DNA from: Cesiribacteraceae bacterium YIM B00369 | GTDB lineage: Bacteria; Bacteroidota; Bacteroidia; Cytophagales; Cyclobacteriaceae | Assembly: GCA_017948555.1 (NCBI GenBank) | Contig: JAFMYY010000009.1 | Coordinates: 142,720-206,719, forward strand | Length of the DNA stretch: 64,000 nt | Reading direction: 5' to 3' | Part shown: in pieces, positions 53,060 through 61,693 of the stretch | How the letters are laid out: every line of letters begins with the position of its first letter | How positions within the stretch are numbered: the stretch's first letter is position 1 | Position numbers and translations under genes: made by a program | The notes under the pieces: model-generated | The model's database searches: none | Told to the model about the DNA's origin: nothing | Seen by the model: only the letters and a program-made list of their open reading frames with translations

Positions 53060-53514
53060 CAAAAAGAAATAAAGGGTTACCAAAACCAAAATTACAAATT
53101 AAACCATCTTTAGTAAGAAAAGCCCCGTGGAATTTAAACATAACTGCAGACGTGATATGGATTACCTTCTTTGGTAATACTACCTGCCCACACACAGGGA
53201 AAGGTCCGGCAAAGTTTAATTAATTAACTCAAAATCAAAGCAATAGAATATTAAAAGGATACATTATTCAGCCATGGAAGCAGTGAAATAATATAATTTT
53301 TCAACTTCAATACTTTAATATTTAATGATAAGCTATACCTGCTTTGAAATAAAGCAAAAGATCGGAACAGTTCACAGCTTTATCCGTTCCATAAACAACG
53401 GACATCCTTAAGTCCGGCAGATCGGGACCTGAATCTGCTTTAATTTTTAAGCTAAAAAGCACCGGATAAGATGGTGTTCAAAATTAATAATCACCAATAA
53501 ACCCCCACATTATT
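53060..53514. other. Divergent intergenic region
   Basis: 455 bases, AT-rich, with no supportable ORF. It holds promoters for the lipoprotein operon (minus) and the ATP-grasp operon (plus). TCCGTT...AACGGA near 53383-53402 is a short inverted repeat, about 120 bp before the ATP-grasp gene, and may be regulatory. Confidence 0.4.
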
Positions 53515-54735
53515 ATGGCGCAATGTTTTGCACTGATAGGTTGGAGTTTGCCTGTTATCGAAAGCATGCAAAAGCTCGACAAACCATTTGTAGTTGTTTC
53601 CTTCAGCGACTTTGAACCTTATGCAAAGGAAAACAACATTCCTTTTGTAGCATATAAGTTTGATGAGTGGAGCGATACTTCCAACTCTATTGATCTGGCA
53701 GAGAAATTAAAACCTTATAATGTAGATGTGGCCGTTCCTTTGTATGAAGAAACAGTAGAATGGGCCGGAGCGCTTAATTCTATTTACAGGAACGATCCGC
53801 GGGTATTAAACCGTGCTTTCCTGTTCCGGAATAAAGCTATGATGAAACGCAAAGCCCTTGTAGGTGGTTTACGCGTTGGTTTGTTTGAGGAAGTTCATAA
53901 TAAGGAACAGGTGCGCCAGTTTATGGAAAGACTTAACCAGGCAAACCTGCAGCTGGAAAATGAAGAAGACAGCTGGGTACACATAAAACCATTTGCTGCA
54001 GCAGGAACTGTTGGCCACCGCTTACTTCGCTCCAAACAGGATATTGAAGATAAGGTGGAAGATACTGACTTTCCATGCCTTGCAGAAAGCCACCTCTCGG
54101 GTAAAGAATTCTCCTGCGAAGCTTTTGTTCATAAAGGAAAAATCAGATTCCTCAACATTACTGAATATGTAAAGCTTGGATACTCTAATTTCATCCCTGA
54201 AGGAAATTACCTTGCATCCAAAAGGCCTCTTATCCTGAAAAAGATGCAGCAGCTGGTGGATATATTCGGAATAGAATATGGCATGATTCACCCTGAATGG
54301 TTCCTGACTGAAAATGATGAACTGGGATTTGGAGAGGTTGCCTGCCGTATTCCCGGCGGACATATTCTGGAGCTTGCCTCTAAAGCTTACGGTTTCGATG
54401 CCCTTGCTGCTTTTGTGCAGTGCCACGACCCTTCTTTAACCGACGAAGAAGTGGATGCGCTCTTCCCTCCAAAGGATTTTAAGCCCGAAAACCATTATGG
54501 AAACGTAATGATCTATCCTCATAAAAACGTAATCAACAGCCTGGTAATACCTGAGGAATTGAATGAAGATCCTTATTTCCTTGACCACACCCTTATTCCG
54601 CCTTATGCAGGACAAAAAATTGATTCGCGTGAGGGTTTTGGAAACCACTTTGGCACAGTAAACTTCAAGGGGCCTGATCCGGACAGAATGACGGAATTAT
54701 TATTACATTACGAAAACGTGGATTTTTACGTTTAA
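53515..54735 (+). CDS. ATP-grasp family carboxylate-amine ligase-like protein
   Basis: 406 residues, no signal peptide. An N-terminal pre-ATP-grasp Rossmann-like part runs to about residue 100 (PLYEETVEWAGAL), then the ATP-grasp core. This shows a lysine in LFRNKAMMKRKA (Lys107), the nucleotide-binding strand HIKPFAAAGTVGH (Lys158) and ESHLSGKEFSCEAF. The Mg-ligand/loop region is HPEWFL (Glu261) and GFGEVACRIPGGH (Glu274, Arg278). ATP-grasp enzymes of this build join a carboxylate to an amine via an acyl-phosphate (established); the substrates here are unknown. It is the first gene of a three-gene operon, 26 bp before the papain-like gene. Confidence 0.88.
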   Translation: MAQCFALIGWSLPVIESMQKLDKPFVVVSFSDFEPYAKENNIPFVAYKFDEWSDTSNSIDLAEKLKPYNVDVAVPLYEETVEWAGALNSIYRNDPRVLNRAFLFRNKAMMKRKALVGGLRVGLFEEVHNKEQVRQFMERLNQANLQLENEEDSWVHIKPFAAAGTVGHRLLRSKQDIEDKVEDTDFPCLAESHLSGKEFSCEAFVHKGKIRFLNITEYVKLGYSNFIPEGNYLASKRPLILKKMQQLVDIFGIEYGMIHPEWFLTENDELGFGEVACRIPGGHILELASKAYGFDALAAFVQCHDPSLTDEEVDALFPPKDFKPENHYGNVMIYPHKNVINSLVIPEELNEDPYFLDHTLIPPYAGQKIDSREGFGNHFGTVNFKGPDPDRMTELLLHYENVDFYV

Positions 54736-54761
54736 CAGAACAGCATAGTCTTTAATTTTAT

Positions 54762-56753
54762 ATGATTGAAACCCTGGAAAAAGGTTACGAAAACTTTAAT
54801 ATCAGTCTTGAAGAATACAAATCAGCCGGCGTAACTCTCCGTAAGGAAAAAGCACAGAAGCTTATCAGCCAGGTTGATCTTTTAAGCAAGACAAAAAAAG
54901 GAATTGAACACCTTTTTAAAAAGAGCCTGGAAATTGAAGCTGCCGGCATTTTTGCTGAAAATGCATGGAATGACCCTGAGAAGCTTTCTCCTGCCCTGGT
55001 GAAAGGCACTTTAAAAGCAGGGCACCCAAGCTCCACCTACGAACTGCTGAGTGAGTTGCGGATGCTTGCTTATGCAAAAAAGAAAAAAGGTGGCATTCAT
55101 AAAATTTCCCCTGCTGATGCGGAGGCTTATCTTGAAGAAGTGCTGGTCCACAATCTGGAATTTGCTTTTCAGGAATTTACAGAAGAAACAAGACTGGCAA
55201 TGGCACCTCAGGAGATTAAAAAGGTTCAGAACCTTTTTAATCTCCTGCTGGCAGAATCAGGTCTTCAGGGCATAAAAGACAAACTGGCCGAAGAGATCAG
55301 ACTTATTTGCGAACAGCGCCCGGTGGTTACCCGCAAAGTACGGGAAATGATTCAACTGGTGAGCAGCAAAATGGAGCTTGATCCGGAAAAGGAATCCGAT
55401 AAGCTCCTGCTGTTTTATGTTGATGCCATTAATTCACCAACGCCTCTTTCAAAAAAATTCCCTGACCCGGATCAATATGAGCAGGCTATAAACAAGCTGA
55501 CCGGTAAAAAGCTGGAGGAAGAAGTAACAACTCTTGCTGCCTCCATGCGGGAAACCGGACTGGCAAACCCTTACATAGCTCTGATGCTGCGAAAACTGGC
55601 AGCAGGAAAAACAGCTCTTATTCCCAAAGCTTTAAGGCTTAATAAGCGGGGCGAGGCAGAATGGGGCAAACATCAGCCATTTGTACTTAAGTTAATAGAA
55701 GAAATAGTAAATATCGACAGCTTCCAGTGTATTTACGGTCTGGCGAAAGTACTGGAAAAAAGTCTCCTTTCCAGAAATGCTGTTAAAGCCAGCCTGAATA
55801 ACCTGCGATCTGTAAATATCAATGATCATGTAGCGGAACGGATACTAAAATGTCAGACAAAGCCAAGGGTAAATGTAACGGCAAAGCAGTATCTGATAGC
55901 TGCGACTATCAGGGTTCTGGGCCAGCCCCTTGGGGTCGGGCAGGGAAATAACTCTACCTGCCAGTCGGCCAGAGGCATAAGTATGTGGAGCCAGCATTCA
56001 CCCGCAAAACTGGTGAATATGATCATTACCGTAGCTGCTCAGGACAACCTGATCCTCCGCTTTGAAAACGCAGACCTGGAATCCATGAAACTCGTTAAAG
56101 GACTGGTGGACCAGCTGGACTATAACCTTGATGCGGTATCGGCGGTGCTGGTTCCTCACCTGGATAAAATATACAGCGAAATGATGCGCAGGGCTTCAGG
56201 AAGATTTGAGGACCCGCATAAATGGGTAAACCCTGCTATGTATGGCCATTGGATCCAGATTGGATTTGCTTCTGCATACAGCTACCTGACCAACTCCATA
56301 CAGGATTTTAAAGGCTTTACCCGCTTATTTTATGCTACTTTCAACCCTGAATATAACGGGGGCAGAGAAATGGTTTATCCTAACCCGGTAGGCATTTTTG
56401 TTACCACAAACAGAGGCGCAATGATAGGATTCCACGCTGTTTCCCTTCTGCGCATAGCAAAAGACCAGGAAGGAAACCTGAGAGCCTATTTTCTTAATCC
56501 TAATAATGAAGGCAGGCAAAACTGGGGGCAGGGCATTGAACCCGCTGTATTCGGGCATCAGGAAAAACATGGCGAGTCATCTCTCCCGTTTTACCAGTTC
56601 GCTGCACGCGTATACGCATTTCATTTTAACAGTCTCGAAACCAAGGATTATGTGGACAGCGTCCCTGCCACAGAGGTGGAAAAAGTGGAAAAACTGGCAA
56701 GGGAAAGCTGGGGAAAAGCATATACCTGGAGTGAACTTAAAAAAATATGGTAA
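54762..56753 (+). CDS. Uncharacterised protein with helical N-terminus and papain-like C-terminal domain
   Basis: 663 residues, no signal peptide. Residues 1-370 are mostly charged helices with no recognisable domain. Residues about 375-625 carry residues in papain order and spacing. Gln394 lies six positions before Cys400 (GQGNNSTCQS), as papain Gln19-Cys25. His558 is in GFHAVSLL and Asn579 in YFLNPNNEG, followed by NWG, recalling papain HAV...KNSWG. This suggests a cysteine peptidase, transglutaminase or amidase fold; it is inference from pattern alone. No known family was recognised. It sits between an ATP-grasp ligase and an alanine-racemase-like enzyme and overlaps the latter by 7 bases, so the three products are likely made together. 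Confidence 0.75.
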   Translation: MIETLEKGYENFNISLEEYKSAGVTLRKEKAQKLISQVDLLSKTKKGIEHLFKKSLEIEAAGIFAENAWNDPEKLSPALVKGTLKAGHPSSTYELLSELRMLAYAKKKKGGIHKISPADAEAYLEEVLVHNLEFAFQEFTEETRLAMAPQEIKKVQNLFNLLLAESGLQGIKDKLAEEIRLICEQRPVVTRKVREMIQLVSSKMELDPEKESDKLLLFYVDAINSPTPLSKKFPDPDQYEQAINKLTGKKLEEEVTTLAASMRETGLANPYIALMLRKLAAGKTALIPKALRLNKRGEAEWGKHQPFVLKLIEEIVNIDSFQCIYGLAKVLEKSLLSRNAVKASLNNLRSVNINDHVAERILKCQTKPRVNVTAKQYLIAATIRVLGQPLGVGQGNNSTCQSARGISMWSQHSPAKLVNMIITVAAQDNLILRFENADLESMKLVKGLVDQLDYNLDAVSAVLVPHLDKIYSEMMRRASGRFEDPHKWVNPAMYGHWIQIGFASAYSYLTNSIQDFKGFTRLFYATFNPEYNGGREMVYPNPVGIFVTTNRGAMIGFHAVSLLRIAKDQEGNLRAYFLNPNNEGRQNWGQGIEPAVFGHQEKHGESSLPFYQFAARVYAFHFNSLETKDYVDSVPATEVEKVEKLARESWGKAYTWSELKKIW

Positions 56754-57904
56754 AACATTCATCACGGATTGCCTTAAGCCAGTCGGCACTGCAAACCAAT
56801 TTTAATTTTATCCGGAAAAAGACAGGACAAGGGGTACGCATTTCTTCGGTGGTAAAAGCCAATGCTTACGGCCACGGAATTGCGGAGTTTGTTCCCATGG
56901 CGGAAAAATGCGGTATCAGCCACTTCTCTGTTGCTTCCTCCTTTGAGGCCGAAGAGGTTCTTTCAGTCTGTTCTGATAAAACCAGTATTATGATCATGGG
57001 TATTCTTTACGAGGAGGACATCCCATGGGCAGTGGAAAATGGCATTGAATTTTATGTTTTCAATTTCGAAAGGCTGCTGATTGCAAAAGAGGTAGCTGAA
57101 AGGCTTGGAAAAAAGGCTGTTGTACATATTGAAGTGGAAACAGGAGCTAACCGTACCGGCCTTCAGGCAGATGACTTTAAGAAAACCATAGAATATTTAA
57201 CGGAGAACCGGGAGTACATACAGTTTGAAGGCCTTTGTACCCACCTGGGCGGCGCTGAAACACTGGCCAATAAATTTAAAATTGATGCACAGGTCCTTCG
57301 TTACAACAACTTTCTGGAAACCTGCAGGGAAATGAATTATATGCCCCGGAAACGGCATATTGCCAGCTCTGCAGCGGCCCTGGCTTTTGAGGAAACAAGA
57401 TTTGATATGGTACGTATTGGCGTTGCACAATATGGATTCTGGCCAAGCCCCGATATACGCTACCTTCACCTGCAGGAAACAAAGAAAACAACTGAAAACG
57501 GATTAAAAAGGATCTTTACCTGGAAAACAGATATAATGGATCTCCGCAAAGTAAAAGCCGGTGAATATATAGGTTACGGAACAGCTTACCAGGCAGTACA
57601 GGATATGGATATCGCTGTTCTTCCGCTGGGCTATTCCAATGGGTACCCAAGAGGGTTATCTAACAGGGGGCAGGTACTGATCAAGGGCAAAAAAGCCCCT
57701 GTTGTAGGACTGATCAATATGAACTTATTTATGGTAAATATTTCTCATATTCCGGATGTAGCCGTTGGCGATGAGGTTGTGCTGGTTGGCCGTCAGAAGA
57801 ACAATGTAATCCCCGTCAGCTCATTTACGGATGCTACTCAACTGCTTAATAACGAAATGCTGAGCAGGCTGCCTGCAGCTATACCACGCAAGGCTGTAAC
57901 ATAA
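56747..57904 (+). CDS. Alanine racemase family PLP enzyme (possibly altered specificity)
   Basis: 385 residues, fold type III. PLP lysine Lys37 in VVKANAYGHG, catalytic tyrosine in IGYGTAYQA, the pyridine-contacting arginine in VRIGVAQYG and the histidine in RHIASSAAAL are all present, so the enzyme should be active. Two usually invariant spots differ. TGMxRxG reads TGANRTG, and the RVxMDxxMVD segment near the C-terminus reads GLINMNLFMVN. These changes suggest a substrate other than alanine, as in other amino-acid racemases (inference). It overlaps the papain-like gene by 7 bp. The location in an ATP-grasp operon, away from cell-wall genes, points to a dedicated role. Confidence 0.9.
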   Translation: MVKHSSRIALSQSALQTNFNFIRKKTGQGVRISSVVKANAYGHGIAEFVPMAEKCGISHFSVASSFEAEEVLSVCSDKTSIMIMGILYEEDIPWAVENGIEFYVFNFERLLIAKEVAERLGKKAVVHIEVETGANRTGLQADDFKKTIEYLTENREYIQFEGLCTHLGGAETLANKFKIDAQVLRYNNFLETCREMNYMPRKRHIASSAAALAFEETRFDMVRIGVAQYGFWPSPDIRYLHLQETKKTTENGLKRIFTWKTDIMDLRKVKAGEYIGYGTAYQAVQDMDIAVLPLGYSNGYPRGLSNRGQVLIKGKKAPVVGLINMNLFMVNISHIPDVAVGDEVVLVGRQKNNVIPVSSFTDATQLLNNEMLSRLPAAIPRKAVT

Positions 57905-58008
57905 AAGAATTCATAACAAAAACAAAAAACGGCTCTGTCAGGATTGTGGGATGTAAACATCAGGGAGGACCAATAAAGCCCTGCCATCAAAAAATAATAT
58001 TGATTTTA

Positions 58009-58059
58009 ATGCAAAAAAGAGCTGCTTCAGACAGAATCCGAAGCAGCTCTTTTTTGCAT
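58009..58059. terminator. Very strong bidirectional terminator
   Basis: A 20-bp arm at 58009-58028 (ATGCAAAAAAGAGCTGCTTC) is the exact reverse complement of 58040-58059, with an 11-base loop. It lies between the racemase gene and the convergent beta-barrel gene. Confidence 0.93.
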
Positions 58060-58074
58060 CAGGCGAAAAGGAAA

Positions 58075-58824
58075 TTAAAAAGAATAACCTACACTTAGCT
58101 TATAGAAACTTGAAATGCCATATTCACTTTTAATTCTCATTTCATCATCTCTTAAATCGCTTCCGGTAGTAAATCTTGCAAAGGTATTGCCATCAGGAGA
58201 AGAAAACTGGATGTATGGTCCTAAAGCCATATAATAATCATATGCTGCATCATCTCCATAATTTTGACCTCCGGTAAACCTCAAATGCTCTAAATGAAGT
58301 CCTGCGGAAACAATTCTTCCAAACTTATAACCTCCATTTAACCAATAGTGAAGGTAATTATTAGTATGTTCATTACCATGATCCAGGCCCACATAATAAC
58401 CACCGTAAAACTCACCTTCCACCTTATCCAGATTTAGCCCCACAGTAAGGTTAGGCACAAAACCTTCCCCTAAAGTTGGTGTACCCAAGCCGGAGGTAAG
58501 ACTTCCATTCAGGAGGCCGATTTGCGGATTAATATTCAAACCTTCCATTGGTGAAAGATTTACCCCAACACCAAATTCAGTCCAGTTTCCCCAGGCTCCA
58601 GCCGTTCCACCAGACCACAAAATCCCATAAAAGGTAAAGGCGGTAGTTTCGGAAAAATTATAAGAACCCGAAAAGAATGGATAAAAACCGAAAAAGATGT
58701 CTGAATTTAAAGATACATTCATGCTGAATGGACTTTCAGTTCCTGTTGCAGGTACCGGATCCTGTGCATTAGAAGACAAAGACAGGATAAGTAAACTAAA
58801 GAGAATGGTGATTGTTTTTTTCAT
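58075..58824 (-). CDS. Predicted outer-membrane beta-barrel protein next to amt
   Basis: 249 residues with a signal peptide (LLILSLSSNAQ). The rest is a series of amphipathic strands rich in Gly, Tyr and Phe (FFGFYPFFSGSYNF, FYGGYYVGLDH), ending in FYKLSVGYSF with a terminal Phe, as expected for an outer-membrane barrel. It resembles the small putative-porin families that are often found beside ammonium transporter and PII genes (recalled, not searched). It lies downstream of amt on the same strand but behind a terminator-like hairpin. A role in solute passage linked to nitrogen supply is plausible only by location. Confidence 0.78.
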   Translation of the reverse strand: MKKTITILFSLLILSLSSNAQDPVPATGTESPFSMNVSLNSDIFFGFYPFFSGSYNFSETTAFTFYGILWSGGTAGAWGNWTEFGVGVNLSPMEGLNINPQIGLLNGSLTSGLGTPTLGEGFVPNLTVGLNLDKVEGEFYGGYYVGLDHGNEHTNNYLHYWLNGGYKFGRIVSAGLHLEHLRFTGGQNYGDDAAYDYYMALGPYIQFSSPDGNTFARFTTGSDLRDDEMRIKSEYGISSFYKLSVGYSF

Positions 58825-58898
58825 TGATAAGAGAGATAAAATAAATAATTATTAAAATTTAAAACAGGAAAACTATACATGGAAAATATTATGAAGAA

Positions 58899-58946
58899 AA
58901 CAGGTAGCCGGGAGACCACATAGCCTTCAAAGAGTGGCTACCTGTT
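58899..58946 (-). terminator. Terminator after amt
   Basis: AACAGGTAGCC (58899-58909) pairs perfectly with GGCTACCTGTT (58936-58946). On the minus strand TTTTCTTC follows. It may be leaky and let some transcription reach the beta-barrel gene. Confidence 0.75.
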
Positions 58947-59021
58947 CTCATTATTATCAGCAAAGGGATGATTAAAAATTTCTCAAAGATTTAAAAATCT
59001 AAATCTTCGGATTTGAATAAA

Positions 59022-60338
59022 TCAGGCTGGATTTACAGCTGTTTTTACAACTTCTTTTCTTGGTTCTGTATTAAGGTGGGTTCCCTTTTCAGGAGTACCA
59101 TAGGTATTTCCGTTAATATCAGGATAAGCATGCATTCCATGCTCATGAATATCAAGCCCTTCAAGCTCCTCTGTAGCCGATACTCTTACCCCAATGGTAT
59201 ATTTAAGGGCCGCAAATAAAGCAAAAGCAAAGGAGAAGGTAAATAAGGCCACACATCCAATACCAATCAGCTGGCTAACTATCTGGGCACCACTTGCTAA
59301 ATTACCAAATAACCCAACTGCAAGCGTTCCCCACACCCCACATACAAGGTGCACCGAAAGTGCTCCTACCGGATCATCTATACGAAGGCGGTCAAACATT
59401 ACCACAGAGCAAACCACAAGCCCGCCGGCAATCAATCCAATTACAAAAGATGATCCTACACCCATTTGATCAGCTCCGGCAGTAATACCTACCAGACCTG
59501 CAAGAATACCATTCAAAACCATAGTAAGATCATTGGTTTTAAATAGAACCTGCGACATGATAAAGGCTCCTACAGCACCTGCGCAAGCTGAGATAGTTGT
59601 TGTTACAAACACCAGGGAAACTAAACCCGGATCAGCAGAAAGAACAGAACCTCCGTTAAATCCATACCACCCGAACCACAGAAGGAATACTCCAATAGCT
59701 GCAACAGGAAGGCTGTGGCCGGGGATTGCTTTTACTTGTCCATTTACATATTTACCTATACGTGGCCCTAAGAGGATGATACAGGCTAATGCACCCCACC
59801 CACCTACAGAATGAACAATGGTAGAGCCGGCAAAATCATAAAATGGTGTTTCCAGAGAATCAAGAAAGCCTCCACCCCATTTCCACATCCCTACTATAGG
59901 GTAGCAGATTGCCACATAAATAATTGAGAAAATAAAGAAAGCATTTAGTTTTACCCTTTCAGCTACTGCACCCGAAACTATGGTTGCAGCGGTAGCGGCA
60001 AACATAGCCTGGAAGATAAAATCAGTCCAGAAGGTGTAAGCTCCATCTGCATAATCAATTAAACCGGCAGCACCTTCAGGCAACGACAAGCCAAAGCCTG
60101 TAAATCCAATAAATGCTCCTGCAAATTGCTCACCCGGGTACATGATATTAAACCCTACCAATACATAGGTAAGCACACCTATCGCAGGAATAATGGTATT
60201 TTTAAAAAGAATATTAACAACGTTTTTTGACCGTACCAGGCCCGCTTCAAGCGAAGCAAATCCCAGGTGCATAATAAAAACAAGGATGGTGGCAATCATC
60301 ATCCACAAGTTGTTTACGGTAAATAATGCTTCATTCAT
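59022..60338 (-). CDS. amt: Ammonium transporter (Amt/MEP/Rh family)
   Basis: 438 residues, about 11 membrane helices. The N-terminal FASLEAGLVRSKN block, the twin pore histidines in GSTIVHSVGGW and SVHLVCGVWG, and FGWYGFNGGSVLS are all typical of Amt. It admits ammonium across the inner membrane and is gated by the PII protein encoded 41 bp upstream, an ancient glnK-amt pairing (established). The cytosolic C-terminus (VSATEELEGLDIHEHGMHAY) carries the family's PII-responsive tail. It supplies ammonium to the GSII synthetase encoded at 61694. Confidence 0.97.
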   Translation of the reverse strand: MNEALFTVNNLWMMIATILVFIMHLGFASLEAGLVRSKNVVNILFKNTIIPAIGVLTYVLVGFNIMYPGEQFAGAFIGFTGFGLSLPEGAAGLIDYADGAYTFWTDFIFQAMFAATAATIVSGAVAERVKLNAFFIFSIIYVAICYPIVGMWKWGGGFLDSLETPFYDFAGSTIVHSVGGWGALACIILLGPRIGKYVNGQVKAIPGHSLPVAAIGVFLLWFGWYGFNGGSVLSADPGLVSLVFVTTTISACAGAVGAFIMSQVLFKTNDLTMVLNGILAGLVGITAGADQMGVGSSFVIGLIAGGLVVCSVVMFDRLRIDDPVGALSVHLVCGVWGTLAVGLFGNLASGAQIVSQLIGIGCVALFTFSFAFALFAALKYTIGVRVSATEELEGLDIHEHGMHAYPDINGNTYGTPEKGTHLNTEPRKEVVKTAVNPA

Positions 60339-60379
60339 GATTAAATTATTTTTTTCAGAATTTGATTTTAAATAGATGC

Positions 60380-60718
60380 TTAAAGAGCGGCCGGACCTTC
60401 TTCCCTGGACCTGATCCTTATAGCCCGCTCCACATCAGAAATAAAAATCTTCCCGTCCCCTATTTCTCCGGTAGATGCTTCAAGAAGGATTACATCCACC
60501 ACTTCCTCCAGCTGATCCTCTGTCACTACAACTTCAAGCTTTGTCCGCGGGATATACCCAAGATCATAATTTGCTCCTCTGTAAGTCTGGGACACACTGG
60601 GCTCTTTTCCAAACCCTCTTATCTCCATAGAATACATAAATGCTATTCCAACCTTTGAGAGAGCTGCATGAACATTCTCAAACTTCGAAGTCCGGATAAT
60701 AGCCTCAACTTTTTTCAT
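60380..60718 (-). CDS. glnB: Nitrogen regulatory protein PII
   Basis: 112 residues, normal PII length. The T-loop contains the tyrosine in QTYRGANYD that is uridylylated in proteobacteria, and the ATP-binding B-loop reads TGEIGDGKIFI. Typical ends: MKKVEAIIR and a short acidic tail. Its position immediately before amt suggests a GlnK role, blocking Amt when 2-oxoglutarate is low. No uridylyltransferase gene is visible here, so regulation may rely on ligand binding only. The two genes form one transcription unit ending at the hairpin at 58899-58946. Confidence 0.96.
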   Translation of the reverse strand: MKKVEAIIRTSKFENVHAALSKVGIAFMYSMEIRGFGKEPSVSQTYRGANYDLGYIPRTKLEVVVTEDQLEEVVDVILLEASTGEIGDGKIFISDVERAIRIRSREEGPAAL

Positions 60719-61320
60719 AAAATTCAGCTTTTGATCGTAGTTCCTGTTAACTGGTTCAATTATAAAGCAATTTTAGACAATATTATTTTAACATCAAAAT
60801 TTCAGGTTTGTTTTAAAGGCTATATTTTCATTTTTTAATAGTTTTTAAATTTTTCAGGTCATTTTTAAAACCTTAATCAGGAATTTTTAAAAAAAGCAAA
60901 CGAGATGCCGGTTATTTATAGCTTATAATTAACTTTTTTTCCTTTTTCACGACAATAAACAGTAATTTTAGATATTCAGGCCTCTTATTTATCCATGAAT
61001 TAAACCAATCACTTATTTCTTTATTTTTTGGTTTAATTTTTTGACCCATCTTATAAAATCATCCGCCGTTTACAGAAACACCATAAAGAACAATAATGGC
61101 AGCATAATCCGGAACACGGATCTGAAGCTTGTTTATCAGAACCCGCCCTGACTGACATCATAATTCAAGTGATGGAAAATCAGGCATCAAAACAGGCAAA
61201 AATGAATTCTCACAAAAAGAGCTTCTATTAGTAATGTATGTATAGCTTTGCAGGCAGACAGGAACCTAAAGGCCTCACTCCGGCCCTTTCCTTATTTAAA
61301 AAGCACTAAAACAAAACAAC
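60719..61320. other. Divergent intergenic region upstream of glnB
   Basis: 602 bases, very AT-rich, without a supportable ORF. Repeated TTTTTAA stretches occur at 60830-60895 with no clear repeat unit. It holds the glnB-amt promoter (not recognised) and, on the plus strand, TAGCTTTG at 61243-61250, a match to the Bacteroidota -7 box TAnnTTTG, for the small gene at 61321. Confidence 0.45.
61243..61250 (+). promoter_or_regulatory. Candidate -7 box (TAnnTTTG) for the small helical gene
   Basis: TAGCTTTG matches the Bacteroidota -7 consensus and lies 70 bp before the ATG at 61321. No good TTG -33 element sits at 19-21 bp, so the call is tentative. Confidence 0.4.
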
Positions 61321-61611
61321 ATGAGCGATATAGATAGTTTACTCGATAAGCTTGACGGGGAATTCCGCTTTGACACAGGACAGGTATTACTAAACCTGGT
61401 TCAATACTCCATCCGCAACCGCAAATACCTTGAGTTAATTTTAAGGAACCAGCTGGAGGCCAGAGAATATGCAGAAGGAAAAGGCAGGACCAGGGAAGAA
61501 ATTGAGGACTTGGCAGACCAACGGTTTGAAGATACGCTGGAAGAAATCCAGAAAGAGGTGGAAAAGGAATATTTTGATCTCCTGAGCTTTCTCAGCTCCC
61601 GGAATAAATAA
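61321..61611 (+). CDS. Small acidic helical protein of unknown function
   Basis: 96 residues, highly charged, without signal peptide or membrane helix. It opens MSDIDSLLDKLDGEF, then forms long helices, and the second half (REEIEDLADQRFEDTLEEIQ) looks like a coiled coil. No family was recognised. It stands alone between glnB (divergent) and glnA (convergent), with a candidate -7 box upstream and a strong bidirectional terminator downstream, which supports a real gene. Its place among nitrogen genes hints at, but does not show, a regulatory or complex-forming role. Confidence 0.75.
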   Translation: MSDIDSLLDKLDGEFRFDTGQVLLNLVQYSIRNRKYLELILRNQLEAREYAEGKGRTREEIEDLADQRFEDTLEEIQKEVEKEYFDLLSFLSSRNK

Positions 61612-61629
61612 AAGCAGGACCAAAAAAAA

Positions 61630-61672
61630 TGCCCTCATTTTACCTGCCAACCAACAGGAACAAATGAGGGCA
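61630..61672. terminator. Bidirectional terminator
   Basis: TGCCCTCATTT (61630-61640) and AAATGAGGGCA (61662-61672) are exact complements with A/T runs on both sides, between the small helical gene and glnA. Confidence 0.85.
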
Positions 61673-61693
61673 AAAAATTAACCAAATTTATTT

